This document shows, piece by piece, positions 15,068 to 24,276 of a stretch of DNA of 64,000 nucleotides. The notes under the pieces are model-generated. The model made no database searches. It was not told the origin of the DNA and saw nothing but the letters and a program-made list of their open reading frames with translations. The translations under genes and the position numbers were made by a program. The stretch's first letter is position 1; each line of letters begins with the position of its first letter. This DNA comes from an uncultured Bacteroidales bacterium. GTDB taxonomy: Bacteria; Bacteroidota; Bacteroidia; Bacteroidales; UBA932. The stretch spans positions 84,656 to 148,655 of the forward strand of contig ONMJ01000001.1 of NCBI GenBank assembly GCA_900318955.1. The letters are read 5' to 3'.

Positions 15068-17050
15068 ATGAAAAAGTTTCTTTCCCTTGTCACTGTGCTT
15101 TCAGCCCTTCTTTCCTGCGAAAAAGAAGCGGAGATTCAATATGACGTTGTTGTTTATGGAGGAAACGCTTCGGCTGTGATGGCGACTTGTGCCGCTTCCC
15201 GAAGCGGTGCCCATGTTATCATGGTGTCTCCGGACAGGCATGTAGGAGGAATGGTCAGTGGAGGACTTGGATATACCGACATTGGCAATAAACAGGTCGT
15301 GAAAGGTCTCGCAAGGGATTTTTTCCGTAAGGTGGGCAAGCATTACGGTCGTTTCGAGCAGTGGGTGTTCGAGCCCCACGTCGCCGAGAATATCCTCGAA
15401 GGATATGTCAAAGGCTGCCCACGGATGATGGGATGGAGACTGGATTCTCTATCAAAGGAAGGAACGACGATAAAGAACATCATGGTGACTGACGGTACTG
15501 CCGCAAGGACACTCAGTGCCAAGGTCTTTATCGATTGCACATACGAAGGGGACCTTATGGCTGCTGCAGGTGTGAGTTATACGGTAGGCCGCGAGGATAA
15601 CGCCGTCTATGGGGAGACATGGAACGGCTGCCATATGATGGAGACTCATCAGTTCCCTGACGGAGTAGATCCATTCGTCGTCCCGGGAGATTCTTCCAGC
15701 GGATTCCTTTGGGGAATATCCGATCAGAAAATGACTCCGGAAGGGAAGGGTGATACCCTTGTGCAGGCATACAATTATAGGCTTTGCCTGACGGATTCTC
15801 TTGAGAATATGGTTCCCATTACAAAGCCGTCAGACTATGATCCTTCAAAGTATGAGCTCATGTTGAGGCTTATGCTCGCCCAGAAGGATAAGAGGGCCCT
15901 TAATGATTATCTGATCATATCTTCGATGCCAGGGAGAAAGACCGACATCAACAACAGAGGTGCATTTTCTACCGATATGATCGGGTGGAGTAATAATTAT
16001 CCCGAAGCCTCTTTCGAAGAGAGACAGAGAATAATTGCAGCTCATAAATCATATACTCAAGGGATGCTGTACTTCCTTGGTCATGACGAAAGAGTACCGG
16101 ATCAGATAAGGAAAGAGATGCTTTCCTGGGGTTATCCAAAGGATGAATATCGCGACAATGGCCATTTTACTCCTCAGCTTTATATTCGTGAATCGAGAAG
16201 GATGATAGGGCCATATGTGGCCACTCAGGCCGATTGCGAAGGCCGTTCCGTTCCGGGCGATGCCATCGGATGGGCAGCCTATACAATGGATTCTCACAAC
16301 TGCCGGAGAATTGTCATTGAAAAAAGCGGAGTGCCGATGGTAAAGAACGAGGGCGATGTCGAGATTCCCGGCGGCGGTCCCTATCCTATTTCTTATAGAA
16401 GCATTACCCCAAAGGGTACAGAGTGCTCCAATCTGCTAGTTCCTGTATGCCTTTCTGCAAGCCATATAGCCTATGGATCGATTAGAATGGAACCGGTGTT
16501 CATGGTTCTAGGCCAGTCGGCCGGAGTAGCGGCAGCGATGGCTGCGAAAGGCTCAATCTCGGTACAGGCGGTTCCTTCTGCGAAAATAAGGGGAATCTAT
16601 GATACTGATCCTCTCCTTGACGGCTCTGCTCCTGATATCTTATACGATGAAGATACCTCAGCCGTCAAGACAGAAGGTTCATGGGAAAGAAAAGCTTCCA
16701 GAAGCGCCTATGGGAGTACCGCATGGGTATTGCCTGCGACTCGATATGGATGGCTTAGTTATGTCACCGAGCCCCTTACGGGATCTTATGACGTATATAC
16801 ATATGAAAGGGTCGGCAAAAATGCCAGCCCTTCAAAAACGTATGTCCTTTCATACGGGGACGTGTCGGAAAAAATCCAGTTCGAAGCAGCTAATCTTCCC
16901 GTTATCGGTCAGACCAGCGGGGAATGGTTCCATCTCGGGAGAGTCAACCTCACAGAAGAGTCTCTGACGGTCAAAATGACTCCCGGCCAGTCCGAATTGG
17001 ATACTTATTCCGACGCACTACTCCTTGTTTCTTTTTGTATTACTAAGTAG
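15068..17050 (+). CDS. FAD-dependent oxidoreductase, predicted lipoprotein
   Basis: A 660-residue protein of the FAD_oxidored (PF12831) type, often found in polysaccharide-use loci and sometimes called xanthan lyase by misannotation. It has a lipoprotein signal (lipobox LLSC, Cys17), then the dinucleotide-binding segment DVVVYGGNASAVMAT and the flavin loop GGMVSGGLGYTDIG. Further family blocks are FIDCTYEGDLMAAAGVSYTVG and the C-terminal GQSAGVAAAMA. A C-terminal region of about 130 residues may be a beta domain. Substrate unknown. It is divergent from the DUF1080 gene, which may act on the same sugar. Confidence 0.87.
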   Translation: MKKFLSLVTVLSALLSCEKEAEIQYDVVVYGGNASAVMATCAASRSGAHVIMVSPDRHVGGMVSGGLGYTDIGNKQVVKGLARDFFRKVGKHYGRFEQWVFEPHVAENILEGYVKGCPRMMGWRLDSLSKEGTTIKNIMVTDGTAARTLSAKVFIDCTYEGDLMAAAGVSYTVGREDNAVYGETWNGCHMMETHQFPDGVDPFVVPGDSSSGFLWGISDQKMTPEGKGDTLVQAYNYRLCLTDSLENMVPITKPSDYDPSKYELMLRLMLAQKDKRALNDYLIISSMPGRKTDINNRGAFSTDMIGWSNNYPEASFEERQRIIAAHKSYTQGMLYFLGHDERVPDQIRKEMLSWGYPKDEYRDNGHFTPQLYIRESRRMIGPYVATQADCEGRSVPGDAIGWAAYTMDSHNCRRIVIEKSGVPMVKNEGDVEIPGGGPYPISYRSITPKGTECSNLLVPVCLSASHIAYGSIRMEPVFMVLGQSAGVAAAMAAKGSISVQAVPSAKIRGIYDTDPLLDGSAPDILYDEDTSAVKTEGSWERKASRSAYGSTAWVLPATRYGWLSYVTEPLTGSYDVYTYERVGKNASPSKTYVLSYGDVSEKIQFEAANLPVIGQTSGEWFHLGRVNLTEESLTVKMTPGQSELDTYSDALLLVSFCITK

Positions 17051-17430
17051 GGGCAATTGTAGTATTTCGAGAATAAATTAAGGTTATTTGTTTGTAATTG
17101 TTTCTCACCACAAAAAGTCATAGCAATTAAAAGTCCGTCTTGAAAAGTCAAAAAATAACAAGCACTACCTAATGAATACATCACGTCGGAGTATACATAT
17201 TGCTCGATTAGCGTATTGTCTTGAAGAAGAATAAATGATTCTCTAGCGGGTTTTCCCCACAGAGTTTTAATTTCTTCTTTCGACATTCCCGGCTTAGTTC
17301 TTTCAGGAATATTGAGTGTAGTTTTTTTTGTTTCCTTTTTCTCTCGATTAGCCATTCTTCCATAGCAAGGAGCGAAAATCAAGAAAAATGAGATAGATAA
17401 TAAAAGAATGCGGTGTAAGTGAGTATGCAT
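17005..17430 (-). CDS. Small secreted protein with BamE/SmpA-like segment, uncertain
   Basis: A 141-residue frame with a signal peptide (about 24 residues, ending CYG) and a short block, PGMSKEEIKTLWGKP, that resembles the start of the BamE/SmpA fold; Tyr-rich strands follow (IEQYVYSDVMYSLG). The gene and its upstream DNA are visibly more AT-rich than the neighbours, and its 3' end overlaps the FAD oxidoreductase gene by 46 bases on the other strand. It may be a recent arrival. Function unknown. Confidence 0.5.
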   Translation of the reverse strand: MHTHLHRILLLSISFFLIFAPCYGRMANREKKETKKTTLNIPERTKPGMSKEEIKTLWGKPARESFILLQDNTLIEQYVYSDVMYSLGSACYFLTFQDGLLIAMTFCGEKQLQTNNLNLFSKYYNCPYLVIQKETRSSASE

Positions 17431-17653
17431 GTTGTTCTATTTTTTGGAGGTCTTGATAAAATATTTCTTTCTTATTTTAGTAGAATTCAAATTTATGTTA
17501 GTTTGACATGAATTGGGGCGGCAAATTTAGTTTAATAGCAGTTAATAAACAAATAAGTTTTAGAGTTTTTTATGGCTATTATTCTTCAATAAAACACAAC
17601 TGTTTGAATCTAAACAAGTTCACTCGAATATCATTTTAGGGCTAAGTGAATAG

Positions 17654-17737
17654 AGTGTACTCTATTTCCTCGGCCATGACGAGAGAACTCCGGCTCTTTC
17701 TGAAAAGGAAACCAGTTCCAACATCCTACTTCATGGT
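17654..17737 (+). pseudogene. Relic of a FAD oxidoreductase-like gene
   Basis: An open stretch of about 28 codons encodes LYFLGHDERTP followed by ALSEKE. The intact FAD oxidoreductase at 15068-17050 has LYFLGHDERVP at residues 334-344, then DQIRKE. Nine of the first ten codons give the same residue although many third bases differ, so it looks like the remnant of a diverged paralogue. Stops close it on both sides (TAG at 17651, TAG shortly after 17740). Confidence 0.5.
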
Positions 17738-17743
17738 AAATTA

Positions 17744-17873
17744 TAGCTACAAATAGGACTATATCCTCAGAAACCATAGCCGCCCGTGGCTTTGTGAACG
17801 GGAGGGACCCGCTTGCGGGAGGGATAGGACCGGAGGTCCGTAGTTTCTGAGGATATAGTCCTATTTGTAGCTA
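17744..17873. repeat. Element with 31-bp perfect inverted repeats
   Basis: Arms 17744-17774 and 17843-17873 are exact reverse complements (outer end TAGCTACAAATAGG). The 68-base centre is GC-rich and holds three small hairpins (CCCG...CGGG, CCCGC-TT-GCGGG, GGACC-GGA-GGTCC). The right arm ends 3 bases before the stop codon of the esterase gene. No transposase is present; a MITE-like or REP-like element is the likeliest reading. It can also act as a terminator for the esterase operon. Confidence 0.85.
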
Positions 17874-17875
17874 GG

Positions 17876-18763
17876 CTACCGGAGATAGTTGGCGAAGAAG
17901 AACCAGACTGTGCGGCAAGTGTCCATGTCGCCGAGGGCCCATGAGTGTTTTCCTCCGATAACCTCGTAGAGGCGGACTTCGACTTCCGGACCGCCTTTCC
18001 AGGCCTTTTCACAACCTAAGAAGCGATGGAGGATAACTCTATTGGATCCTTCTTTCAAAAGTGGGAGTTCCTTTGTTATTTCATGGGTGCAGCGGCCTTC
18101 TGCGCTCCAGCGGCCGACGGCGAGCGGAACTGCAATATATTTGCCCCATCCGTCCTCGTTGAATGGATCCCCGTTCCATCTTGACGTCTTGTCAAGAGTG
18201 CCGTGGACCTCCATCAGAGGAACAGGCTTTTTGGGGCGCAGATCCTTGTAGATCCACTCCATAGTCAGCCCGGCGATAGGGGCGTAGGCGGCAAATGTAT
18301 CAGGGCATTTAGTGGCCATCAGATAGCACATTTCGCCTCCGTTTGACATTCCTGTCAGAAAGACGTTTTTCTTGGAAAGACCATAGTCCTTGACAACTCT
18401 CTTTACAAGGGCGCGGACGAAACCGACATCATCTCTTTTGAGTCCTTTCTGGGAAGGGTAACCTACGTTCCATCCGGTCTTACCTGTAGTGTCGACAGCA
18501 CCCTGAGGTACGCAGAGGGCAAATCCGTTTTCATCAGCGACTGCCCTCATCTCAGGGCGATAATTTTCAGCTTTTCCTCCGTAACCATGGAGCATCACGA
18601 CAAGAGGAGCACCCTCTTTCATGTTGTCCGGAATATACATATAGTAGGAGCGCTGCTCGCCTCCGTATTTCATCGTTTTTAGAACTGGCTCCGCTCCGTT
18701 TGCATTCGAGGAAAGCGTGAGGGCAAGGGCCAAAGAAATGATAGTTAAGAACTTGGTTTTCAT
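17876..18763 (-). CDS. Secreted alpha/beta hydrolase, PHB-depolymerase/feruloyl-esterase type
   Basis: A 295-residue CE1-like esterase with a signal peptide (first 23 residues, ending NGA). It shows the oxyanion block LHGYGG (59-64), nucleophile GMSNGG (Ser140), Asp191 in HGTLDKTS and His273 in GGKHSW. The family cleaves polyhydroxybutyrate, feruloyl or acetyl esters; the substrate here is open. It follows the AlkZ-related gene by 15 bases and is probably the last gene of the long transcript from the ATPase operon. Confidence 0.85.
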   Translation of the reverse strand: MKTKFLTIISLALALTLSSNANGAEPVLKTMKYGGEQRSYYMYIPDNMKEGAPLVVMLHGYGGKAENYRPEMRAVADENGFALCVPQGAVDTTGKTGWNVGYPSQKGLKRDDVGFVRALVKRVVKDYGLSKKNVFLTGMSNGGEMCYLMATKCPDTFAAYAPIAGLTMEWIYKDLRPKKPVPLMEVHGTLDKTSRWNGDPFNEDGWGKYIAVPLAVGRWSAEGRCTHEITKELPLLKEGSNRVILHRFLGCEKAWKGGPEVEVRLYEVIGGKHSWALGDMDTCRTVWFFFANYLR

Positions 18764-18778
18764 TTACTTCTAGTATTA

Positions 18779-19528
18779 TTATCCCAAGATTTTACGAATC
18801 TCGGCGTCAGTCGCTTTTGGGGCGACGGATTTGATTTGTTGGAAAAGCAGGTCGAATGATTCGGAAGGGGAGTGGGTGTTCTCCTTGTGCTTCTCATTCT
18901 CTGAAAAAGGGAAATCTTTGAATGTCCTGCTGAAAGAAAGGTCAAACTCTTTGGATGACTCCTCATTTGATGTCCCAAAAAGATCGTCCGGCTTGCAGAA
19001 AGAGCTGACCTGCCAGCCGTTATAGTGGAGGTCCGGTCCTCTGTAGACTCGTTGGATGGCACCGGTGACAAGACGGGTCTGCATCATCAGCTTAGTGACA
19101 ATCGAGTCTGCAGCGTTTTTCTTGATTCCAAGAAGGGATCGGACCTCTTTAATAGTAATGGCACCATGTTCATTGACATAGGACATTACCTTCTGTTGAG
19201 GAGCATCTGAGGCGTATTTCTCGAGAGAGCGCCGGTAGTTCATAAGCTCTCGGTACCACTTTGCCGTAGCAAAACAGCTCTTTCCTCCGAGAATAAACTT
19301 CCCATAAGCAATCTCCCCGCTTTCGATGACAGGTATCTTCCAGTCCCATGGGCCGAGAGTCACATCATCGAACCAAAAGCCTCCGGGAGTCCTCTCTTCA
19401 ATGGAAAAACCTGGAATCGCGTTTGAAAAAAACGGAACGATTCCAAGTTCTTGAATTGTATGCAGCATAGCTTCGGGACCGGTGACAGTTCCTGACAATG
19501 CTCCTTCCTGATGTCCTGAAATAGGCAT
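18779..19528 (-). CDS. AlkZ-related winged-helix protein
   Basis: The 249-residue protein resembles AlkZ-related proteins of Bacteroidetes and Firmicutes. An N-terminal domain contains LGIVPFFSNAIPGFSIEE and the aromatic block LGPWDWKIPV, and a winged-helix-like region lies near 105-170 (VNEHGAITIKEVRSLLGI). AlkZ itself is a DNA glycosylase that unhooks crosslinks; the catalytic QxQ/QxD motif is not evident here, so activity is doubtful. The last 60 residues are charged and low in complexity. Its ATG overlaps the stop of the outer-membrane protein gene by one base (TAATG). Confidence 0.65.
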   Translation of the reverse strand: MPISGHQEGALSGTVTGPEAMLHTIQELGIVPFFSNAIPGFSIEERTPGGFWFDDVTLGPWDWKIPVIESGEIAYGKFILGGKSCFATAKWYRELMNYRRSLEKYASDAPQQKVMSYVNEHGAITIKEVRSLLGIKKNAADSIVTKLMMQTRLVTGAIQRVYRGPDLHYNGWQVSSFCKPDDLFGTSNEESSKEFDLSFSRTFKDFPFSENEKHKENTHSPSESFDLLFQQIKSVAPKATDAEIRKILG

Positions 19529-20169
19529 TATCTCATGTATCCTGGAGGCACGCCGGGTCTATTGTGATTGCGGCCGCGGGGTCTTCCTCCAAATACCCTC
19601 ATGGGCTCGAATGCGAGGCCGAAATAGAATCCCACATAGCTGTAATCGGGGAAGTATTTCGTATAAGCCTTGTACTCGATTCCCATTTTAAGGTTGTCGA
19701 AAAGCATTATTCCTGCTCTCGGATTGATGATAAGGCTGCTCTTCCAAATCGTCGTTGCATCCGCTTTATTCTTGTCCATAATGAACCCCGGACCGAACCC
19801 TACTCCAATGAAAGGAGCCATCATGTCAGTGAGCCAGAAGTATTTGTTGCCAAGAACTTCTATGCCGCCCTGCCAGCTGAAATGTTTTCTTTCGGGAAAA
19901 TTCTTTTCAACAGCATTTCCAAAGCTGGTAGAGACTTGGACGCCGAGGTCAAAGTCGGAACTTACGAATCCGCGGTACTCTAAATAGAGACCGAGTTTGT
20001 CGTTCTCGTCATAGGTGTTGTGGCTGAAGATATTGTACCCTGCGCCGAATTCTATCTGGGAGACGTAAGGGCTAGGATAGCCGTATCCTCTTCCCGGAAC
20101 ACCTATCATCTGGGCGCCTGCAAAGAAGCAGGAGCCCAGAAGAGCGATGGATAAGAGTAACCGTTTCAT
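19528..20169 (-). CDS. Predicted outer-membrane beta-barrel protein
   Basis: The start at 20169 gives a 213-residue protein with a signal peptide (MKRLLLSIALLGSCFFAGAQ). The mature part is rich in alternating aromatic strands (IEFGAGYNIFSH, LGLYLEYRGFVSS, VGFYFGLAFEP) and ends in an Arg/Pro/Gly tail. It looks like a small eight-strand-type barrel; no named family was recognised. The ATG is 4 bases after the stop of the ATPase K subunit gene, so it rides on the ATPase transcript. Confidence 0.7.
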   Translation of the reverse strand: MKRLLLSIALLGSCFFAGAQMIGVPGRGYGYPSPYVSQIEFGAGYNIFSHNTYDENDKLGLYLEYRGFVSSDFDLGVQVSTSFGNAVEKNFPERKHFSWQGGIEVLGNKYFWLTDMMAPFIGVGFGPGFIMDKNKADATTIWKSSLIINPRAGIMLFDNLKMGIEYKAYTKYFPDYSYVGFYFGLAFEPMRVFGGRPRGRNHNRPGVPPGYMR

Positions 20170-20173
20170 GATT

Positions 20174-20614
<441 letters not shown>

Positions 20615-20630
20615 TTATTTTGTTTATATT

Positions 20631-22355
20631 TTATTTGCTTAAAGGGTTGTATTTACGGCCCGCGGCCTCATAACCGGAATTCTTGAAGAATTCGAGGAAG
20701 TTCAGTCGCAGAGGGTGTACGAAGGCGCCGAGGGCGCACATCGCGATGTTGAGAGTGTGGCCTATTACCACTATGAGAATGAATCCGATCCATGCTCCAA
20801 TGCCGGCGTTTCCGCCGCTGACAAGCTGGTAGCCCATATCGTTGAAAGCGAGTCCGAGCATGGCTCCCGCAAGACCGAGAGCATAGAGTCGGAGGTAGCT
20901 CAGAACATCTCCTAGAAGACCGGTAACGGTATTATAGGTGTCCCAGAGTCCGGATCCGATATTGAAAAGGGGATTGCGGTGGATGTTATTGAAGACAAAG
21001 ATTCCGAGGGCGGAGATGACGCCGAGAGCAATAATGACCCATTTTGTCACCTTCGCATCGAGAACTCCGAAGAGGGCGAAACCGCCGACAACCACGCCGC
21101 CGACGATAAGGAGGGTCCATCCCCAAGTCCCGAGAGACTCGAGGAATCCCTTGTTTCGGGTCTCGGTTATTGTCTTCATCACCATTGCAAGGCACAGGTG
21201 GACTATACCGACAACGATGGAGAGCACCATTCCTCCTGCGTATCCTCCAATCTCATCGGGAAGGAAAATACCCTTGATAGGCTCGAATATCTTCCATGTG
21301 GCAATATCGAGTGAGAAGAAAGTGTGGAGGAAGAATCCTACAACGACTGTTGCAACGCCGAGAGTGATGACCAGCGGAGCGGTGTTCTTGAAACTTTCGA
21401 CCTTCTTCAGAAGGAATCCGAGAATAATAAGGATCAGTCCATAGCCTGCATCACCCATACAGAGGGCGAAGAACAGCATGAAGAAAATCGAGATGAATGG
21501 AGTAGGATCAAAGCCGTTGTATGCAGGCCTTCCGTACATATCCGTCAGCGGCTCGAACATCTTTACGAACCAGTTGTTGCGGAAACTGATTGGAGGATTT
21601 TCTTCGGCAGTAGCTTCATCTTTGATGAAAAACGCGTCTGTAGTATCCAGATACTCAGTTATTTCCGCTTCTTTATCTTTCGGAGCGAAACCTTCCAGGG
21701 TAAGGATTGTATTCTCTGCGGCAGGGACTGCGCTGACTCTGGCGAGATAGCGGTCAAGATCGGTGAGGTCCCGCTTTCTGGCCTCCTCGAAATACTCGCT
21801 TTTAGCTTCAAGCTCCGCGAGCTTTTCTTCGGCAGCGGCCTTTTCGGCTTTGAGCTCTTCGATCTTCTTGTCGATAAGAATGTAACTTCCCTGAGGGGCG
21901 GGGATGGGATCAACCGGGAGAAGATTATCTTCATCCGAAGGCTGTACGGTCACAAAGTAGACCTTAGAGCCGCTATCGTTGATAACCTCTAGCGGAACGA
22001 TTTCTGCCCATTCTTCCATGAAAACCTTCTTAGGAACAGAATAGTACCTTATTGTGTATCCTGCTTCCTTGAGCCTTTCAATCGAAGAAGTGTCGAACTC
22101 GCCCCAGACTCGAAGGGCTTCTCGCTCCTTAGTGGCAGCGTCAATCTTTTCCTGAATGGCAGCGACATCAGCCTTTGCCGAAGGAATAATGCTCCTATGG
22201 GCTTCGGCTTTTGTCAAGAGTTCTTCGGAGTGCTCGTCCACGGGCTTAGCCGACCTCGTGATATCCATCATTCCGAGCTCCTGGAGCTTCTCGAGGAAGC
22301 CCTCTTCTTCACCCTTTAAAAGAATGAAGGAATAGCGTGTCATCGGGCTGATCAT
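20631..22355 (-). CDS. ntpI: V/A-type ATPase subunit I (membrane stator)
   Basis: The 574-residue stator subunit (a-subunit homologue). The N-terminal 270 residues are soluble and contain two coiled coils (about 40-80 and 165-200). About seven or eight membrane helices follow, including FALCMGDAGYGLILIILGF and the LRLYALGLAGAMLGLAF helix with the channel Arg in SYLRLYALG. It is somewhat shorter than the usual 600-650. It overlaps the D subunit gene by 4 bases. Confidence 0.93.
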   Translation of the reverse strand: MISPMTRYSFILLKGEEEGFLEKLQELGMMDITRSAKPVDEHSEELLTKAEAHRSIIPSAKADVAAIQEKIDAATKEREALRVWGEFDTSSIERLKEAGYTIRYYSVPKKVFMEEWAEIVPLEVINDSGSKVYFVTVQPSDEDNLLPVDPIPAPQGSYILIDKKIEELKAEKAAAEEKLAELEAKSEYFEEARKRDLTDLDRYLARVSAVPAAENTILTLEGFAPKDKEAEITEYLDTTDAFFIKDEATAEENPPISFRNNWFVKMFEPLTDMYGRPAYNGFDPTPFISIFFMLFFALCMGDAGYGLILIILGFLLKKVESFKNTAPLVITLGVATVVVGFFLHTFFSLDIATWKIFEPIKGIFLPDEIGGYAGGMVLSIVVGIVHLCLAMVMKTITETRNKGFLESLGTWGWTLLIVGGVVVGGFALFGVLDAKVTKWVIIALGVISALGIFVFNNIHRNPLFNIGSGLWDTYNTVTGLLGDVLSYLRLYALGLAGAMLGLAFNDMGYQLVSGGNAGIGAWIGFILIVVIGHTLNIAMCALGAFVHPLRLNFLEFFKNSGYEAAGRKYNPLSK

Positions 22356-22960
22356 ACTGCAGAGGCCTCCTCTTCCTCGGCATGGCGGTTCTTGACAATC
22401 TTCGAAGAAGCCTTCGAGAGATTCTCTTCATCCTCCATGTAGCGCTTTATTTTTCTGATCGCCTCCTGATAGCCGGGAATCTGGACCTTTTCGTAGAGGT
22501 TGACCTTTTGGGTGGTCTTTTTCCTCTGATAGTCGAGGATCCTGGCCTTTTCCTTGTAGACTTCCGACTCTATCCCAAGACGGGACAGCTCCTTCAGTAT
22601 CGCCACTCCATCTGCATACCATGCAGGCTTGGTGAAGGCGTTGAAGGGCTTGAGTTCGTATTTGATCTCTCCGAGAGCAGGTGTCTTGACTCCGGCGACC
22701 TTGACGGTGTGGAGATCGACATCTGTTATCGAGATGAGACCGGGCTCGAACTCGTTCCAGAGTGCTGCAAGATAGTCGTACCTTTTGAGCGCGGCTTCAA
22801 GATCGGCGATGAGACGTTCACTCTCGTCCTTGGCTTTACGGACTTCCATCCTCAGCGCGCTCTCCTTACTCTGAAGAGTAGGCAGGGCTTTCTGACGGAC
22901 TTTCAGCTGTTTGCCAAGTTCGTTGAGAGAGGTCTTATTGTATTGGAATTTAATCGCCAT
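22352..22960 (-). CDS. ntpD: V/A-type ATPase subunit D (central shaft)
   Basis: A 202-residue protein, largely helical, with N-terminal KFQYNKTSLNELGKQLKVRQ and C-terminal coiled coil ending near KRYMEDEENLSKASS. This is the rotor axle subunit of V/A-type ATPases. The ATG abuts the B subunit stop (one shared base), and the stop overlaps the I gene by 4 bases. Confidence 0.9.
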   Translation of the reverse strand: MAIKFQYNKTSLNELGKQLKVRQKALPTLQSKESALRMEVRKAKDESERLIADLEAALKRYDYLAALWNEFEPGLISITDVDLHTVKVAGVKTPALGEIKYELKPFNAFTKPAWYADGVAILKELSRLGIESEVYKEKARILDYQRKKTTQKVNLYEKVQIPGYQEAIRKIKRYMEDEENLSKASSKIVKNRHAEEEEASAV

Positions 22961-24276
22961 TATTTCCAGTATTTGTCGATAAGGGCCTGTTTGATACCTG
23001 TTTCCGCCTTACTGAAGTACTTGGAGAAGAGCTCCCATGCGGTGTCAAGCATCTCGTCTATCTTGATGTTGACGTCGATGGAGAGGAGCCTTGTCGCATA
23101 CTCCTTTGCATAGGCGAGGCAACGGTGGTCGTAATCCGAGAGGTCGAATCCATTCTCGAGTTTGGTCTTCGCATTCTGGGCGTCAGCATAGAGGCGGACA
23201 GAAGCGTTCATGACCTGAGAGTGGTCCTCGCGGGTCTTCTTGTTCTGGACGAGCTGTTTGAGACGCGAAAGGGAGCGGAACGGGTCGATGATGACTTTTC
23301 CAGTATCCGAATCGGCGCGTAGAAACAGCTGGCCTTCAGTGATATAACCGGTGTTGTCCGGGATTGCGTGGGTGATGTCTCCATCGTTGAGGGTAGTGAC
23401 CGCGATAATGGTGATAGAGCCTCCTGTAGGGAGCTGGACCGCCTTCTCGTAGATCTTTGCGAGATCGGAGTAGAGAGATCCCGGCATGGAGTCCTTCGAA
23501 GGAATCTGGTCCATACGGTTGGACACGATTGAAAGCGCATCAGCATAGAGGGTCATATCGGTAAGCAGAACAAGCACCTTCTCATTTTTGTCAACGGCAA
23601 AATACTCGGCAGCGGTGAGGGCCATATCAGGGATAAGAAGCCTTTCGACCGGCGGGTTCTCCGTTGTGTTGACAAAGCAGATAATCTTCTCGAGCGCGCC
23701 TGCACCTTCGAAAGCATGGCGGAAGAAGAGATAGTCGTCATTGGTAAGACCCATGCCTCCGAGAATAATCTTATCGACGTCTGCGCGGAGTGCGACGTCG
23801 GCCATTACCTGGTTGTATGGCTGGTCAGGATCAGCGAAGAAAGGAATCTTCTGGCCGGATACGATTGTATTGTTGAGGTCGATGCCTGCGATGCCGGTCG
23901 GAATGAGCTCAGAAGGTTGTCTTCTCTTGTAGGGGTTGACTGAAGGACCTCCGATCTGGCGGATTTCTCCATCGATTTCAGGGCCTCCGTCAATAGGATC
24001 GCCATAAGCGTTGAAGAATCGTCCCGAAAGCTGATCTGATACTTTCAGTGTAGGCGGTTCACCGAGGAAAGTGACCTCGGAGTCAGTAGGGATGCCTTCA
24101 GTGCCAGCGAAGACCTGGAGAGTGACCATGTCACCCTTAGTCCTCACGACCTGGGCAAGACGGCCGGAAACAGTCGCAAGCTCGTCGTTGCTGACTCCTT
24201 TAGCCCTTAGCGATACAGTAGCCTTGGTGATAGCCTCGAGCCTTGTATATATTTTCTGGAATGCTTTAGTTGCCAT
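22960..24276 (-). CDS. ntpB: V/A-type ATPase subunit B (regulatory)
   Basis: The non-catalytic hexamer subunit, 438 residues. It shows the family blocks VSGRLAQVVRTKGDMVTLQV, SGRFFNAYGDPIDGG, LIPTGIAGIDLNNTIVSGQK and a degenerate P-loop region with no GxxxxGKT, as expected. ALSIVSNRMDQIPSKDSMPG lies in the arm loop. It overlaps the A subunit gene by 11 bases. Confidence 0.95.
   Translation of the reverse strand: MATKAFQKIYTRLEAITKATVSLRAKGVSNDELATVSGRLAQVVRTKGDMVTLQVFAGTEGIPTDSEVTFLGEPPTLKVSDQLSGRFFNAYGDPIDGGPEIDGEIRQIGGPSVNPYKRRQPSELIPTGIAGIDLNNTIVSGQKIPFFADPDQPYNQVMADVALRADVDKIILGGMGLTNDDYLFFRHAFEGAGALEKIICFVNTTENPPVERLLIPDMALTAAEYFAVDKNEKVLVLLTDMTLYADALSIVSNRMDQIPSKDSMPGSLYSDLAKIYEKAVQLPTGGSITIIAVTTLNDGDITHAIPDNTGYITEGQLFLRADSDTGKVIIDPFRSLSRLKQLVQNKKTREDHSQVMNASVRLYADAQNAKTKLENGFDLSDYDHRCLAYAKEYATRLLSIDVNIKIDEMLDTAWELFSKYFSKAETGIKQALIDKYWK

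Larger units (their letters stand above)
17431..17875. other. AT-rich intergenic stretch with gene relic and repeat element
   Basis: No intact gene is present. The first 200 bases are AT-rich and show nothing definite. They are followed by an 8-base palindrome with a 2-base centre (17649-17666), a coding relic (17654-17737) and an element with 31-bp inverted repeats (17744-17873). Confidence 0.75.
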
